DNA from: Paeniglutamicibacter sulfureus
Lineage (GTDB): Bacteria; Actinomycetota; Actinomycetes; Actinomycetales; Micrococcaceae
Reading direction: 5' to 3'
DNA length: 64,000 nucleotides
NCBI RefSeq assembly: GCF_039535115.1
Contig: NZ_BAAAWO010000001.1
Span: forward strand, 1,922,001-1,986,000
Below are positions 56,173-64,000 of this stretch, in pieces; within the stretch, counting starts at the first letter, position 1; each line of letters opens with the position of its first letter. A program made the position numbers and the translations under genes. The notes beneath the pieces are model-generated. The model was not told the DNA's origin. It saw nothing but the letters and a program-made list of their open reading frames with translations, and did no database searches.

Positions 56173-56229
56173 CATTGAGTGTGGGTTCCCGCCTGTTCGG
56201 TGCCGGTGCGTGGGTGGGGGGTGTGCAGG

Positions 56230-57276
56230 CTACTTGCCTGCGGCTGCCTGGGCGCCCGCGGCGAACACCGGGACGACCTTGTCGATGGCGTATGGCACCG
56301 ACAGCGGGGATGCTGCCGAGATGGCGAGCACCTCCATGTCGTTGGCCGCGGCCACCAGTCCGCCCTTGTCCACGGCGGGGATCTGGGAGAAGAGCTTGTT
56401 CTTGACGATGGCGTCGGTGCCCGTGGCCTCGTCGGCCCAGGTGAAGAACAGATCGGCCTCGAGCTCGTTGGCGCGCTCGGCGGCCCACGGCAGGAAGAAC
56501 TCGCCGTCCTTGACGTTCTCGTCGACGATCTCGGCCTGGGTCATGCCCAGTGCGGTCAGGAATCGCGGGCGGGAATCCCCCGTGGCGTAGAGGCTGATGG
56601 TGTTGTCGGAAGGTTCCAGGTTTCCGGCGATGAACGTGGTGTCCTTGAAGACCGGGTTCGCCTCGGCGGCCGCGGTGATCTTGCCCTCGACGCCGGTGAT
56701 GACGTCCTTGGCCTCGGCGTCCTTGCCCAGGGCCTGGCCAACTGCGGTGGTCACGTCCTGCCAGCCGGCGGTGTAGTTCGGTGCAACCGGACCGATGACC
56801 GGCGCGATCTTCGAAAGCTTCTCGTACTCGTCCTTCGTCAGACCCGAGTAGCCGGCCACAATCAGGTCGGGCTGCGCCTCGGCCAGGGCCGTGAAGTTCA
56901 CGCCGTCGGCCTCCGAGTACTGCACAGGCGCCTTCTCGCTTCCGATGGAGGCGCCGAGCTCGGCGAGCTTGGCATCCTTCCAGTCGGTCGAGCCCTGCTT
57001 GTTGTTGCCCCAGGTGTCCTCGGCCATTGCCACCGGAACAACACCCAATGCCAGCACCGCATCGGCATTGACCCAGGAAACCGTGGCCACGCGTTCGGGC
57101 TTCTCGGTGATTTCGGTGGTGCCGTAGATGTGCTTGATGCTGACCGGGAATGCGTCGCTTGCAGCAGCGGTGCTGCTCGCCGGGGCGCTGTCGGCGGACC
57201 CGCCGCAGGCACTGAGGGTCAAGGCAAGGGCGGTTGTGGCTGCGGCGATGAGGCCGGCGCGTCGAGTGAACTTCAT
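56230..57276 (-). CDS. Iron-siderophore ABC substrate-binding lipoprotein
   Basis: A 348-residue cluster A-II (FepB/FecB-like) binding protein. The lipobox LSACGG follows a signal segment. The domain starts IKHIYGTTEITEKPERVATVSWVNADAVLALGVVPVAM, the usual opening of PF01497 proteins. It delivers ferric siderophores to the FecCD permeases encoded further along the strand. The start is the ATG of MKFTRRAGL after AAAGGA. An IdeR-like iron box lies about 95 bases upstream. Confidence 0.94.
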   Translation of the reverse strand: MKFTRRAGLIAAATTALALTLSACGGSADSAPASSTAAASDAFPVSIKHIYGTTEITEKPERVATVSWVNADAVLALGVVPVAMAEDTWGNNKQGSTDWKDAKLAELGASIGSEKAPVQYSEADGVNFTALAEAQPDLIVAGYSGLTKDEYEKLSKIAPVIGPVAPNYTAGWQDVTTAVGQALGKDAEAKDVITGVEGKITAAAEANPVFKDTTFIAGNLEPSDNTISLYATGDSRPRFLTALGMTQAEIVDENVKDGEFFLPWAAERANELEADLFFTWADEATGTDAIVKNKLFSQIPAVDKGGLVAAANDMEVLAISAASPLSVPYAIDKVVPVFAAGAQAAAGK

Positions 57277-57369
57277 GTGAGTGTGGAATCCTTTGCGATT
57301 CAGCGGTGAAAACGAGGGAGTCAGAGCTTGATTGGCAGGTCCGGTGATGAGCCAATTCACAATGGCCCG

Positions 57370-57388
57370 CCGAGTAAGGCTAACCTCA
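57370..57388 (-). promoter_or_regulatory. DtxR/IdeR-like iron box
   Basis: Read on the minus strand, TGAGGTTAGCCTTACTCGG matches the 19-bp DtxR/IdeR consensus (TTAGGTTAGSCTAACCTAA) at about 13 positions, including the whole AGGTTAGCCT core. It lies in the promoter region of the binding-protein gene. Iron repression is inferred from the family consensus. Confidence 0.72.
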
Positions 57389-57506
57389 CTAAAACCTAAT
57401 ACGCAACACGACTCGGCCCTAATTGGTCATAACGGGTCACGACGCAGGGGGACAATTTCCCGTCATTTCGCACGTCAACCCAACCTTTGGTGACTAGGCT
57501 CACTTT

Positions 57507-58307
57507 ATGAATGAAATATCGCCGCCGGAACCCAGGAATCCTCATCGCAGCCGGGGCACGGCCTTGGTCACCGGGGCTACGGCGGGACTCGGTGCCGAGT
57601 TCTGCACGCAGCTCGCCGCGCAAGGCCACGACCTGGTCATCGTGGCGCGCGACAAAGCCCGTCTGGATGAGGTGGCAGCACGACTGCACGCACAGTTTGC
57701 CGTTCACGTGGAAGTACTGGCCGCGGACCTGGTGACGGACGAGGGGACTGCGGCGGTTGCCGCCCGCCTCGCATTGGAATCAAGCCCCGTGTCACTACTG
57801 GTCAACAACGCAGGGTTCGGATTGCGCGGGAACTTTGCCGACAACGACCTCGGCGAAGAACTAGCTCACCTGCGCATCCACACCCAGACGCCGCTGGTCC
57901 TGATGCATGCGGCGATCGACGCCATGGGCACCCGCGGCGGCGGCCGGATCATCAATGTTGCCTCGGTTGCTGCCTTCACTCCGCGCGGGAGCTACTCGGC
58001 AGCGAAGGCCATGATGGTGAACTTCAGCAGGTGGGCCAACGTCTTCTATGCCGAGCGCGGCATCTCCGTCACCGCCTCGTGCCCCGGCTTCGTGCGCACT
58101 GAATTCCACGACCGCATGGGTGTCGACAAGTCCAGGATTCCGGCATGGGGCTGGCTGAACGCACCGGACGTGGTGCGCCGGGCCCTGGGCGACAGCGAAG
58201 CAGGAAAATCGATATCGATCCCCTCAAAGCGCTACAAGATCGCCGCCGGCTTGGCACGGATCGCGCCCGACGCCTTGGTGGAGCGCATGGCCCGGCGCGG
58301 ACGCTGA
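57507..58307 (+). CDS. Short-chain dehydrogenase/reductase
   Basis: A 266-residue SDR. The cofactor motif is TALVTGATAGLGAEFCTQLAAQG, with VIVARDKARL indicating NADP use. VNNAGFGLRG, IINVASVAAF (catalytic Ser) and YSAAKAMM (Tyr-Lys) are intact. The C-terminus (PSKRYKIAAGLARIAPDALVERMARRGR) is basic. It belongs to the DltE/YqjQ-like classical SDRs; the substrate is unknown. It is divergent from the iron-binding-protein gene and shares the region with the iron box, but a role in iron metabolism is not implied. Confidence 0.9.
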   Translation: MNEISPPEPRNPHRSRGTALVTGATAGLGAEFCTQLAAQGHDLVIVARDKARLDEVAARLHAQFAVHVEVLAADLVTDEGTAAVAARLALESSPVSLLVNNAGFGLRGNFADNDLGEELAHLRIHTQTPLVLMHAAIDAMGTRGGGRIINVASVAAFTPRGSYSAAKAMMVNFSRWANVFYAERGISVTASCPGFVRTEFHDRMGVDKSRIPAWGWLNAPDVVRRALGDSEAGKSISIPSKRYKIAAGLARIAPDALVERMARRGR

Positions 58308-58445
58308 CGAGGACTGTCATTCGGGCCCGCCGGCCACACATCCCGCGAATCGGAGCAATACGACTTCCGGCGCGCCATTGCGCCCGGCACTCGGTCCATG
58401 CCCACGTCACTTTCGAGACGCATAACGCAATATGACGGAGATTAC

Positions 58446-58459
58446 TTTCGGTACCGAAA
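58446..58459. promoter_or_regulatory. Perfect 14-base palindrome
   Basis: TTTCGGTACCGAAA is a perfect palindrome about 140 bases after the SDR stop and 200 before the next gene. It could be a regulator site. No candidate regulator is encoded nearby. Confidence 0.35.
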
Positions 58460-58491
58460 AGTGCGCATTTTTCCCGTCTTCGCGGTGGACA

Positions 58492-58574
58492 TTAGGCAAC
58501 CCTTGCCTTCCGGACGGCCCGCGACAACAACCCATGGCGGTTGTCCGGTTTGCTCATAGGCATGCCTTATCTAT
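58492..58574 (+). promoter_or_regulatory. Two IdeR-like iron boxes before the second siderophore operon
   Basis: TTAGGCAACCCTTGCCTTC (58492-58510) and ATAGGCATGCCTTATCTAT (58556-58574) each match the DtxR/IdeR consensus at about 12 of 19 positions, with the AGG...CCT spacing preserved. They lie about 90-170 bases before the binding-protein start. Tandem boxes would give tight iron control. Confidence 0.5.
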
Positions 58575-58664
58575 AGCGTTTCAACCAAGTTCATTTACGC
58601 AACGAGGTAGTTCGCTAATTGCCGGGCGCCTCGATCAGCAGCCCCACCATCGGAGTTAAACATC

Positions 58665-59609
58665 GTGAAGACCCCTGTTCGCGTCGTTCTCGGCGCGCTC
58701 GCCGCCGGCGCATCCCTGCTTGCACTGACCGCTTGCGGCGGATCCACCGAGGCCGATGCCGCGGCCGCCGACGGCAAGACCGTCAGCATCACCCATGCAC
58801 AGGGCACCACGGAAGTTCCGGTCAACCCGGAAACCGTTTACACCTTCGACCTGGGCGTACTTGACTCCATGACGGCGCTCGGCCTCGAGGCCGACGGTGT
58901 CCCGGAAACCAAGTACCCGGAATCGCTGGCCAAGTACAACGACGCCGCCGTCACCAAGATCGGTTCCATGAAGGAACCCGACTTCGAGGCCATCTCCAAC
59001 GGCAACCCGGACCTGATCATCATCACCGGCCGCACCGCCGCCTCCTACGAGGAACTTTCCAAGATTGCCCCCACCGTCGACCTGACCGTGGACGCCACCA
59101 AGCCGCTGGATTCCTTCAAGGAGCAGGCCGGAAAGATCGGGACGATCTTCGACGTCGAAACCAAGGTCGATGAGAAGCTCGCGGCGCTCGACACCAAGAT
59201 CGCCGACACCAAGGCCAAGAGCGCCAACGCGGGCAAGGGCCTGATCATCATGACTTCCGGCGGCGAACTGACCGCCTACGGAGCCGGCTCGCGCTTCGGC
59301 CTGATCCACGACGTCCTGGGCGTGTCCACGGTTGCCGACATCAAGTCGGAGGGCTCACACGGCGAGTCGATCTCCTTCGAGTTCCTGAAGACCAACAACC
59401 CCGACACCCTTTACGTGATTGACCGCGATTCGGCCATGGGAACCTCGGGCGAGGCCGCCAAGGCCGTGCTGGACAACGAGCTGGTCGCCTCGACCAACGC
59501 CGCCAAGAACGACAAGATCGTGGGCCTGGACTCCAACGCCTGGTACATGATTGGCTACGGCCTGGACAACACCGCGAAGATGATCGACGAGGTCGCTTCG
59601 GCCCTGTAG
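58665..59609 (+). CDS. Siderophore ABC substrate-binding lipoprotein (YclQ/CeuE-like)
   Basis: A 314-residue PF01497 binding protein, closer to the YclQ/CeuE/FatB (catecholate, petrobactin-type) group: VSITHAQGTTEVPVNPETVYTFDLGVLDSMTALGLEADGVP. The lipobox is LTACGG. It starts at GTG nine bases after GGAG. The motif LIIMTSGGELTAYGAGSRFGLIHDVLGV is typical of the group. It is first in a complete four-gene importer operon preceded by iron boxes. Confidence 0.94.
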   Translation: MKTPVRVVLGALAAGASLLALTACGGSTEADAAAADGKTVSITHAQGTTEVPVNPETVYTFDLGVLDSMTALGLEADGVPETKYPESLAKYNDAAVTKIGSMKEPDFEAISNGNPDLIIITGRTAASYEELSKIAPTVDLTVDATKPLDSFKEQAGKIGTIFDVETKVDEKLAALDTKIADTKAKSANAGKGLIIMTSGGELTAYGAGSRFGLIHDVLGVSTVADIKSEGSHGESISFEFLKTNNPDTLYVIDRDSAMGTSGEAAKAVLDNELVASTNAAKNDKIVGLDSNAWYMIGYGLDNTAKMIDEVASAL

Positions 59610-59637
59610 GCACCGCCTCGACGACGCCTTCCACATC

Positions 59638-60678
59638 ATGAGCGCACCAGTATTGAGCCGAACGGCCGCCGCGGAGCAAGTTCCCGCGGTGGCCGTTCGG
59701 CGTTCCAAAAAACCCTCTGAAACAGCGTGGCTGGTTCTGGGCACCGTCGCTGTCCTGCTGCTGGCGGTCGTGAGCTTGTTCGTCGGGGTCTCCGAAGTCT
59801 CCCTGCCGCAGCTGCTGGCCGGGAACGCGGAAGCCTGGGACCTGTTGTGGATCTCCCGCGTGCCGCGCACCCTGGCCGTTGTGCTGGCCGGAACCGCGGT
59901 GGCGGTGGCTGGCCTGATTATGCAGCTGATGGTGCGCAACCGGTTCGTCGAGCCCTCCACGGTGGGCACCGTGGAATCGGCGACCTTGGGCATCCTGGTG
60001 GTTACCGTCGTGCTGCCCGCCGCCCCCATCATGTTGAAGATGGGCGTGGCAGGCGTGTTTGCCCTCGGCGGCACCGCGCTCTTCCTGGCGGTGCTGGGCC
60101 GGCTGCCGGCCCGCAACACCCTGCTGGTGCCCATCGTCGGCATCATGCTCGGCGGGGTCATCGGCTCCGTGACAACTTTCTTCGCCTACAAGTACGACCT
60201 GCTCCAGACGTTGAGCAACTGGATGATCGGGGACTTCTCCGGGGTGCTGCGCGGCCGCTACGAGCTCTTGTGGCTCGTAGCGGCGCTCACCCTTGCCGGC
60301 TACCTGGCCGCGGACAGGTTTACCGTCGCTGGCCTGGGCGCCGACTTCACCACCAACCTGGGGATGAACTACAAAGCGGTCATGCGCCTGGGGATGGTGC
60401 TGGTCTCGCTGATCTCCGCCGTGGTGGTCACCACCGTGGGCGCCGTCCCGTTCCTCGGGCTGATCGTGCCGAACATCGTCTCACTGCTCTTCGGCGACAA
60501 CCTGCGCCGGGCAGTGCCCTGGACCGCGCTTTTCGGCGCGGGCTTCGTGCTGGTGTGCGACATCATCGGCCGCACCATCCGCTTCCCCTACGAGGTCCCC
60601 GTGGGCATGGTGATGAGCGTGCTCGGCGCCACCATCTTCCTGACCCTGCTGCTGAGAACCAGGAAACGCAATGCCTAA
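59638..60678 (+). CDS. Siderophore ABC permease (YclN/CeuB-like)
   Basis: A 346-residue FecCD-type permease. The motifs VPRTLAVVLAGTAVAVAGLIMQLMVRNRFVEPSTVGTVESATLGILV and GAVPFLGLIVPNIVSLLFGDNLRRAVPW are typical of the YclN/CeuB/FatD group. The start lies 28 bases after the binding-protein stop. The end overlaps the next permease gene by eight bases. Confidence 0.94.
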   Translation: MSAPVLSRTAAAEQVPAVAVRRSKKPSETAWLVLGTVAVLLLAVVSLFVGVSEVSLPQLLAGNAEAWDLLWISRVPRTLAVVLAGTAVAVAGLIMQLMVRNRFVEPSTVGTVESATLGILVVTVVLPAAPIMLKMGVAGVFALGGTALFLAVLGRLPARNTLLVPIVGIMLGGVIGSVTTFFAYKYDLLQTLSNWMIGDFSGVLRGRYELLWLVAALTLAGYLAADRFTVAGLGADFTTNLGMNYKAVMRLGMVLVSLISAVVVTTVGAVPFLGLIVPNIVSLLFGDNLRRAVPWTALFGAGFVLVCDIIGRTIRFPYEVPVGMVMSVLGATIFLTLLLRTRKRNA

Positions 60679-61726
60679 GACCCTTTCCGCCGCACCGGCT
60701 CCCGCCTCCGGGGGCCCGAATCCATCCCCGCGCCGCGGCCGCACCGGCTTCACGCTCGGTGCGCTGTCCCCCAGAGGCATGTCCCCGCGAACGCTGGTCA
60801 TCGTGCTGGCTGTCATCACCCTGGGCTGCATCGCCGCGTTCATGACCATCGACCTGCGCGGGAACCTCTCCTACGCGTTGACCCGCCGGGGCATCCGCGT
60901 CGGGGCCATGCTGGTGGTCGCGGTCGCGGTGGGCCTGTCAACGCTGATGTTCCAGACCGTGACGGCCAACCGCATCCTGACCCCCTCGATCATGGGCTTC
61001 GACGCGCTGTACATCCTGATCCAGACCGGGCTGGTCTTCGCCTTGGGCTCCTCCACGCTGCTCACCGCCGCCCCGTCGCTGAAGTTCGGGGTCGAGGTGG
61101 CGCTGATGGTTGTCTTCTCCGCGCTGCTCTACCGTTGGCTCTTCACCGGCGGCACCGGCTCGCTGCACCTGATGCTGCTGGTGGGCATCGTCATCGGCAC
61201 GCTCTTCCGCGGATTCTCCTCGCTGCTGCAGCGGTTGATGGAACCGAGCGAATACATCGTGCTGCAGGACCTGTTCTTCGCCTCCTTCAACCAGGTCGAG
61301 CCGCTGCTGCTGGGAATCTCCGCCGTCGTCGTGGTGCTGGTCGCCGCGGTGGTGTGGAAGCTTCGCAAGACCTTCGACGTGCTGGCGCTGGGACGCGACA
61401 CGGCCGTCAACCTGGGCGTGGACCACCGGCGCATCGTCACCCTGGTGCTGGTGCTCTGTTCGATCCTGGTCGCGGTCTCCACCGCGCTGGTGGGTCCGGT
61501 GACCTTCTTCGGGCTGCTGGTGGTCTCCCTCGCCTACCAGGTGGTGCGCAAGTTTTCCCACGCCGCCCTGATTCCCATCGTCTGTCTGCTCGGTGGCATC
61601 ACGCTAATCGGCGGCCAGCTGGTGCTGGAGCGCGTCTTCGGCTTCGCCACGGCCCTGAGCGTGATCATCGAGTTCGCCGGCGGCCTGCTGTTCCTCTACC
61701 TGCTCCTGAAGGGTTCCCTGAAGTGA
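60671..61726 (+). CDS. Siderophore ABC permease (YclO/CeuC-like)
   Basis: A 351-residue FecCD-type permease with a basic cytosolic N-terminus (about 40 residues) before the first helix. RGIRVGAMLVVAVAVGLSTLMFQTVTANRILTPSIMGFDALYILIQT and GPVTFFGLLVVSLAYQVVRKFSHAALIPI match the YclO/CeuC/FatC group. It forms the heterodimeric channel with the previous gene product. Its stop overlaps the GTG start of the ATPase gene. Confidence 0.94.
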   Translation: MPKTLSAAPAPASGGPNPSPRRGRTGFTLGALSPRGMSPRTLVIVLAVITLGCIAAFMTIDLRGNLSYALTRRGIRVGAMLVVAVAVGLSTLMFQTVTANRILTPSIMGFDALYILIQTGLVFALGSSTLLTAAPSLKFGVEVALMVVFSALLYRWLFTGGTGSLHLMLLVGIVIGTLFRGFSSLLQRLMEPSEYIVLQDLFFASFNQVEPLLLGISAVVVVLVAAVVWKLRKTFDVLALGRDTAVNLGVDHRRIVTLVLVLCSILVAVSTALVGPVTFFGLLVVSLAYQVVRKFSHAALIPIVCLLGGITLIGGQLVLERVFGFATALSVIIEFAGGLLFLYLLLKGSLK

Positions 61727-62481
61727 TTTGCATTGATTCGGTGACCAAGTCCTATTCCGGGACCACCGTGGTGGACGCGGTGAGCACCACCATCCCCGCC
61801 GGCGGGGTCACCTCCATCATCGGGCCCAACGGAGCGGGAAAATCCACGCTGCTCTCGCTGATTTCGCGGCTGATCCCGATGGACAACGGATCGGTGTCCA
61901 TCGCCGGCCTGGACATCGGGCGCACGCCCAGCAAGCAATTGGCCAAGTCGATGGCGATCCTGCGCCAGGAAAACCACATCACCATGCGCCTGCGCGTGCG
62001 GGACCTGGTGGGCTTCGGCCGTTTCCCGCACTCCGGGGGCCACCCCACCGCGCAGGACGAAAAGCACATCCTCGAGGCCATGGAGCAGTTGGACCTGACT
62101 CCGCTGGCCGACAGGTTCCTGGACGAGCTCTCCGGCGGGCAGCGCCAGCGCGCCTACATCGCCATGGTGCTGGCCCAGGACACCGACTACCTGCTGCTCG
62201 ACGAGCCGCTGAACAACCTGGACATGAAGCACTCGGTGGAGATGATGCGCATGATCCGCCGGCTGGCCGACGAGCTGGGCAAGACGGTGGTCATCGTCAT
62301 CCACGACATCAACTTCGCCTCCTGCTACTCGGACACCATTCTGGCGATGCGCGAGGGCGTGCTGGTGCACCAGGGGACCCCGGCGGAGATCATGACCGGG
62401 GACGTGTTGCGCGACGTGTACGACATCGACATCCGCATCGAGGAGATCGACGGAAACCGGATCGGCGTGTACTTCGCCTGA
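61723..62481 (+). CDS. Siderophore ABC ATPase (YclP/CeuD-like)
   Basis: A 252-residue ATP-binding cassette protein. It starts at GTG in a GTGA overlap with the upstream permease. Walker A IGPNGAGKST is at about 35-44, signature [13 protein letters not shown] follows, and Walker B reads YLLLDEPLNNLD. The VHDINFASCYSD-type H-loop region (VIHDINFASCYSDTIL) is a hallmark of YclP-like proteins. Unlike the ATPase of the first system it carries no reductase domain. Confidence 0.95.
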   Translation: MICIDSVTKSYSGTTVVDAVSTTIPAGGVTSIIGPNGAGKSTLLSLISRLIPMDNGSVSIAGLDIGRTPSKQLAKSMAILRQENHITMRLRVRDLVGFGRFPHSGGHPTAQDEKHILEAMEQLDLTPLADRFLDELSGGQRQRAYIAMVLAQDTDYLLLDEPLNNLDMKHSVEMMRMIRRLADELGKTVVIVIHDINFASCYSDTILAMREGVLVHQGTPAEIMTGDVLRDVYDIDIRIEEIDGNRIGVYFA

Positions 62482-62488
62482 TCACCTG

Positions 62489-62503
62489 CGCCGCTATGCG
62501 GCG
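62489..62503 (+). terminator. Small hairpin after the siderophore operon
   Basis: CGCCGC-TAT-GCGGCG forms a 6-bp perfect stem eight bases after the ATPase stop. No T-tract follows, so it is only a weak terminator candidate. Bases 62504-62750 hold no recognised gene. Confidence 0.35.
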
Positions 62504-62750
62504 GGGTAACTCGTCAGGGGTGGATGAATGGTTTTGCGCGAGGCTTGGGGAACCGCGGATGCCTCAATGGCGCCCCCTGGGCTGGTGCATTTACAGGATT
62601 TGGGTGGAATTCGGGTAAGTTTGCCCACAATGCGAGACGCCACCCGACACTAATAACTATTCATTGACCTGCATATTGCGCGGTTTTTGCGCGGTCGGCC
62701 GCCCCTTGCCGCAAAATCCGCAGCTTTGGAAAAATGCAAAAATTGCCTAC

Positions 62751-64000
62751 ATGACCACGCACAACATCGCACCGGGCACGACGCGTCCGACGCTTCGCCA
62801 GCAACTGGGAGCCCGCAAGCCCATCGAGTCCTTCATCGCCGAGGCAGGCAACGGAACCGGCGACGGACCCAAGCTGCGCCGCACGCTCGGGCTGCTGCAC
62901 CTGACCATGATCAGCGTCGGCGCCACCCTGGGCACCGGCATCTTCGTGGTGCTCTCCTCCTCGGTGCCGATGGCCGGGCCTGCGGTGTGGATCTCCTTCG
63001 CCATCGCCGGGCTCGCCGCACTCTTCGCGGCGCTCTCCTACGCGGAAATGGCCGGCGCGGTCCCCGTTTCCGGGTCGAGCTACACCTACACCTACGCGAC
63101 CATGGGCGAAGGCCTGGCCTGGATCTGCGGGTGGTGCCTGGTGCTCGAGTACGCTGTCTCCGTCGCGGCGATTGCGGTGGGAGCCGGCGAATACCTGAAT
63201 GAGATGGCCCGTTCGCTGGGCGTGGGCCTGCCCGCGGCACTGACCAATCCCCCGGGGTCCGATGGCGGCGTGTTCAACATCCCGGCCCTGCTGATCGTTC
63301 TGTTCGCCACGGTGCTGCTGGTGCGCGGCACCAAGGAATCCGCAATGGTCAACACCGTGCTGGTGTTCATCAAGATCGCGGTGCTGCTCTTCTTCATCGT
63401 CATCGCCTTCAGCGCCTTCACCTCCGGGAACTTCGACCCGCTGCTGCCGATGGGCACCGCCGGGGTCTCAGCGGCCGCAGCCCGCCTGTTCTTCTCCTAC
63501 ATCGGCTTCGATGCCGCCTCCACGGCCGGCGAGGAAGCAAAAAACCCGCAACGCGACCTGCCGCGGGCCATCGTGCTGTCCATGGTCATCATCACCTCCC
63601 TGTACATCCTGGTGGCCATCGCCGCGATCGGCGCCCGCCAGTGGACCTGGTTCGAAGGCAAGGAAGCGGCGCTGGTGCAGCTGCTCGAGGAAGTCACCGG
63701 CCAGGGCTGGGTGGCGCTGCTCTTTGCCGCCGGCGCCGTGCTGGCCATCGTCTCCATCGTGATCACGGTGCTCTACGGGCAGACCCGCATCCTGGTGGCG
63801 ATGAGCCGCGACGGCATGGTCCCGAAGGTCTTCGGCCGCATCTCCCCGCGCAACGGGGCCCCGGTGGCGGGGACCTGGATCACCGGCGGCGTGGTGGCCC
63901 TGGTGGCCGGATTGGTGCCGCTGGGCCAGCTGGCCGATGCCACGTCCATCGGCACACTCTTCGCGTTCTCGTTGGTCTCCCTTGCGGTGATCTTCCTGCG
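62751..64000 (+). CDS. APC-family amino-acid permease, 3' end outside the window
   Basis: The reading frame is open from an ATG at 62751 to the end of the window (at least 416 residues). The cytosolic N-terminus (about 47 residues, RQQLGARKPIESFIAEAG...) precedes LRRTLGLLHLTMISVGATLGTGIFVVLS, the YfnA/cationic-amino-acid-transporter start. FFSYIGFDAASTAGEEAKNPQRDLPRAI is the CAT-type signature. At least ten helices are included. Substrates are probably basic or branched amino acids. No strong Shine-Dalgarno is visible before the ATG. The protein is truncated only by the window boundary. Confidence 0.92.
   Translation, partial: MTTHNIAPGTTRPTLRQQLGARKPIESFIAEAGNGTGDGPKLRRTLGLLHLTMISVGATLGTGIFVVLSSSVPMAGPAVWISFAIAGLAALFAALSYAEMAGAVPVSGSSYTYTYATMGEGLAWICGWCLVLEYAVSVAAIAVGAGEYLNEMARSLGVGLPAALTNPPGSDGGVFNIPALLIVLFATVLLVRGTKESAMVNTVLVFIKIAVLLFFIVIAFSAFTSGNFDPLLPMGTAGVSAAAARLFFSYIGFDAASTAGEEAKNPQRDLPRAIVLSMVIITSLYILVAIAAIGARQWTWFEGKEAALVQLLEEVTGQGWVALLFAAGAVLAIVSIVITVLYGQTRILVAMSRDGMVPKVFGRISPRNGAPVAGTWITGGVVALVAGLVPLGQLADATSIGTLFAFSLVSLAVIFL

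Overview
High-GC actinobacterial chromosome, most consistent with the Micrococcaceae (Arthrobacter / Paeniglutamicibacter / Glutamicibacter type). This rests on strong third-position G/C bias, many GTG starts, an HNH/DUF222 (13E12-type) endonuclease gene, an Rv2629/Balon-type eRF1-like protein, DtxR/IdeR-like iron boxes and a xi-class GST-like reductase in a lineage that normally uses mycothiol. No rRNA, tRNA, CRISPR array, insertion sequence or prophage was recognised. Nearly all of the window is ordinary chromosomal metabolism and transport.

Layout. 0.5-4.1 kb: a minus-strand cluster of a 5'-truncated multipass membrane protein, a small anchored surface protein, a lipoprotein gamma-glutamyltransferase and a HesB/IscA-like protein; its upstream end abuts an unusually AT- and pyrimidine-rich segment. 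4.3-6.3 kb: an ArsR-family regulator and a convergent MFS exporter sharing an AT-rich operator-like sequence. 6.9-13.5 kb: a zinc (or manganese) ABC importer, a YibE/F membrane protein and an orphan ZnuA-like binding protein; both binding-protein genes carry the same Fur/Zur-like box. 13.5-17.2 kb: an eRF1-like ribosome-hibernation candidate, MgtE and a GNAT. 17.3-25 kb: a glycine-riboswitch-controlled gcvP-gcvT-gcvH-glyA operon followed by sdaA, a route glycine -> serine -> pyruvate.

25-42 kb: single housekeeping or stress genes, including an F420-type NADP reductase, VIT-family transporter, SGNH hydrolase, serine hydrolase, RNase HI fused to an NTF2-like domain, formaldehyde dehydrogenase, an NfeD/flotillin pair, methyltransferase, SDR, GST-like reductase, FMN reductase with a divergent MarR, cytidine deaminase and an HNH endonuclease. 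Many convergent pairs are separated by long perfect hairpins. 42.3-48.6 kb: a self-contained mannitol PTS (mtlD, mtlA EIICBA, TetR regulator, ptsI, ptsH). 48.6-51.1 kb: an ABC exporter with a divergent MarR.

51.1-62.5 kb: two ferric-siderophore import systems. The first (binding protein, two FecCD permeases, ATPase) has its ATPase fused to a siderophore-interacting ferric reductase, and an unrelated metallo-hydrolase gene lies inverted inside it. The second is a complete YclNOPQ/CeuBCDE-like four-gene operon. Both have IdeR-like boxes upstream. The window ends inside an APC amino-acid permease. The least ordinary items are the ATPase-reductase fusion, the RNase HI-NTF2 fusion, the Balon-family protein, the shared metal-responsive operators and the AT-rich junction at about 3.9-4.3 kb.
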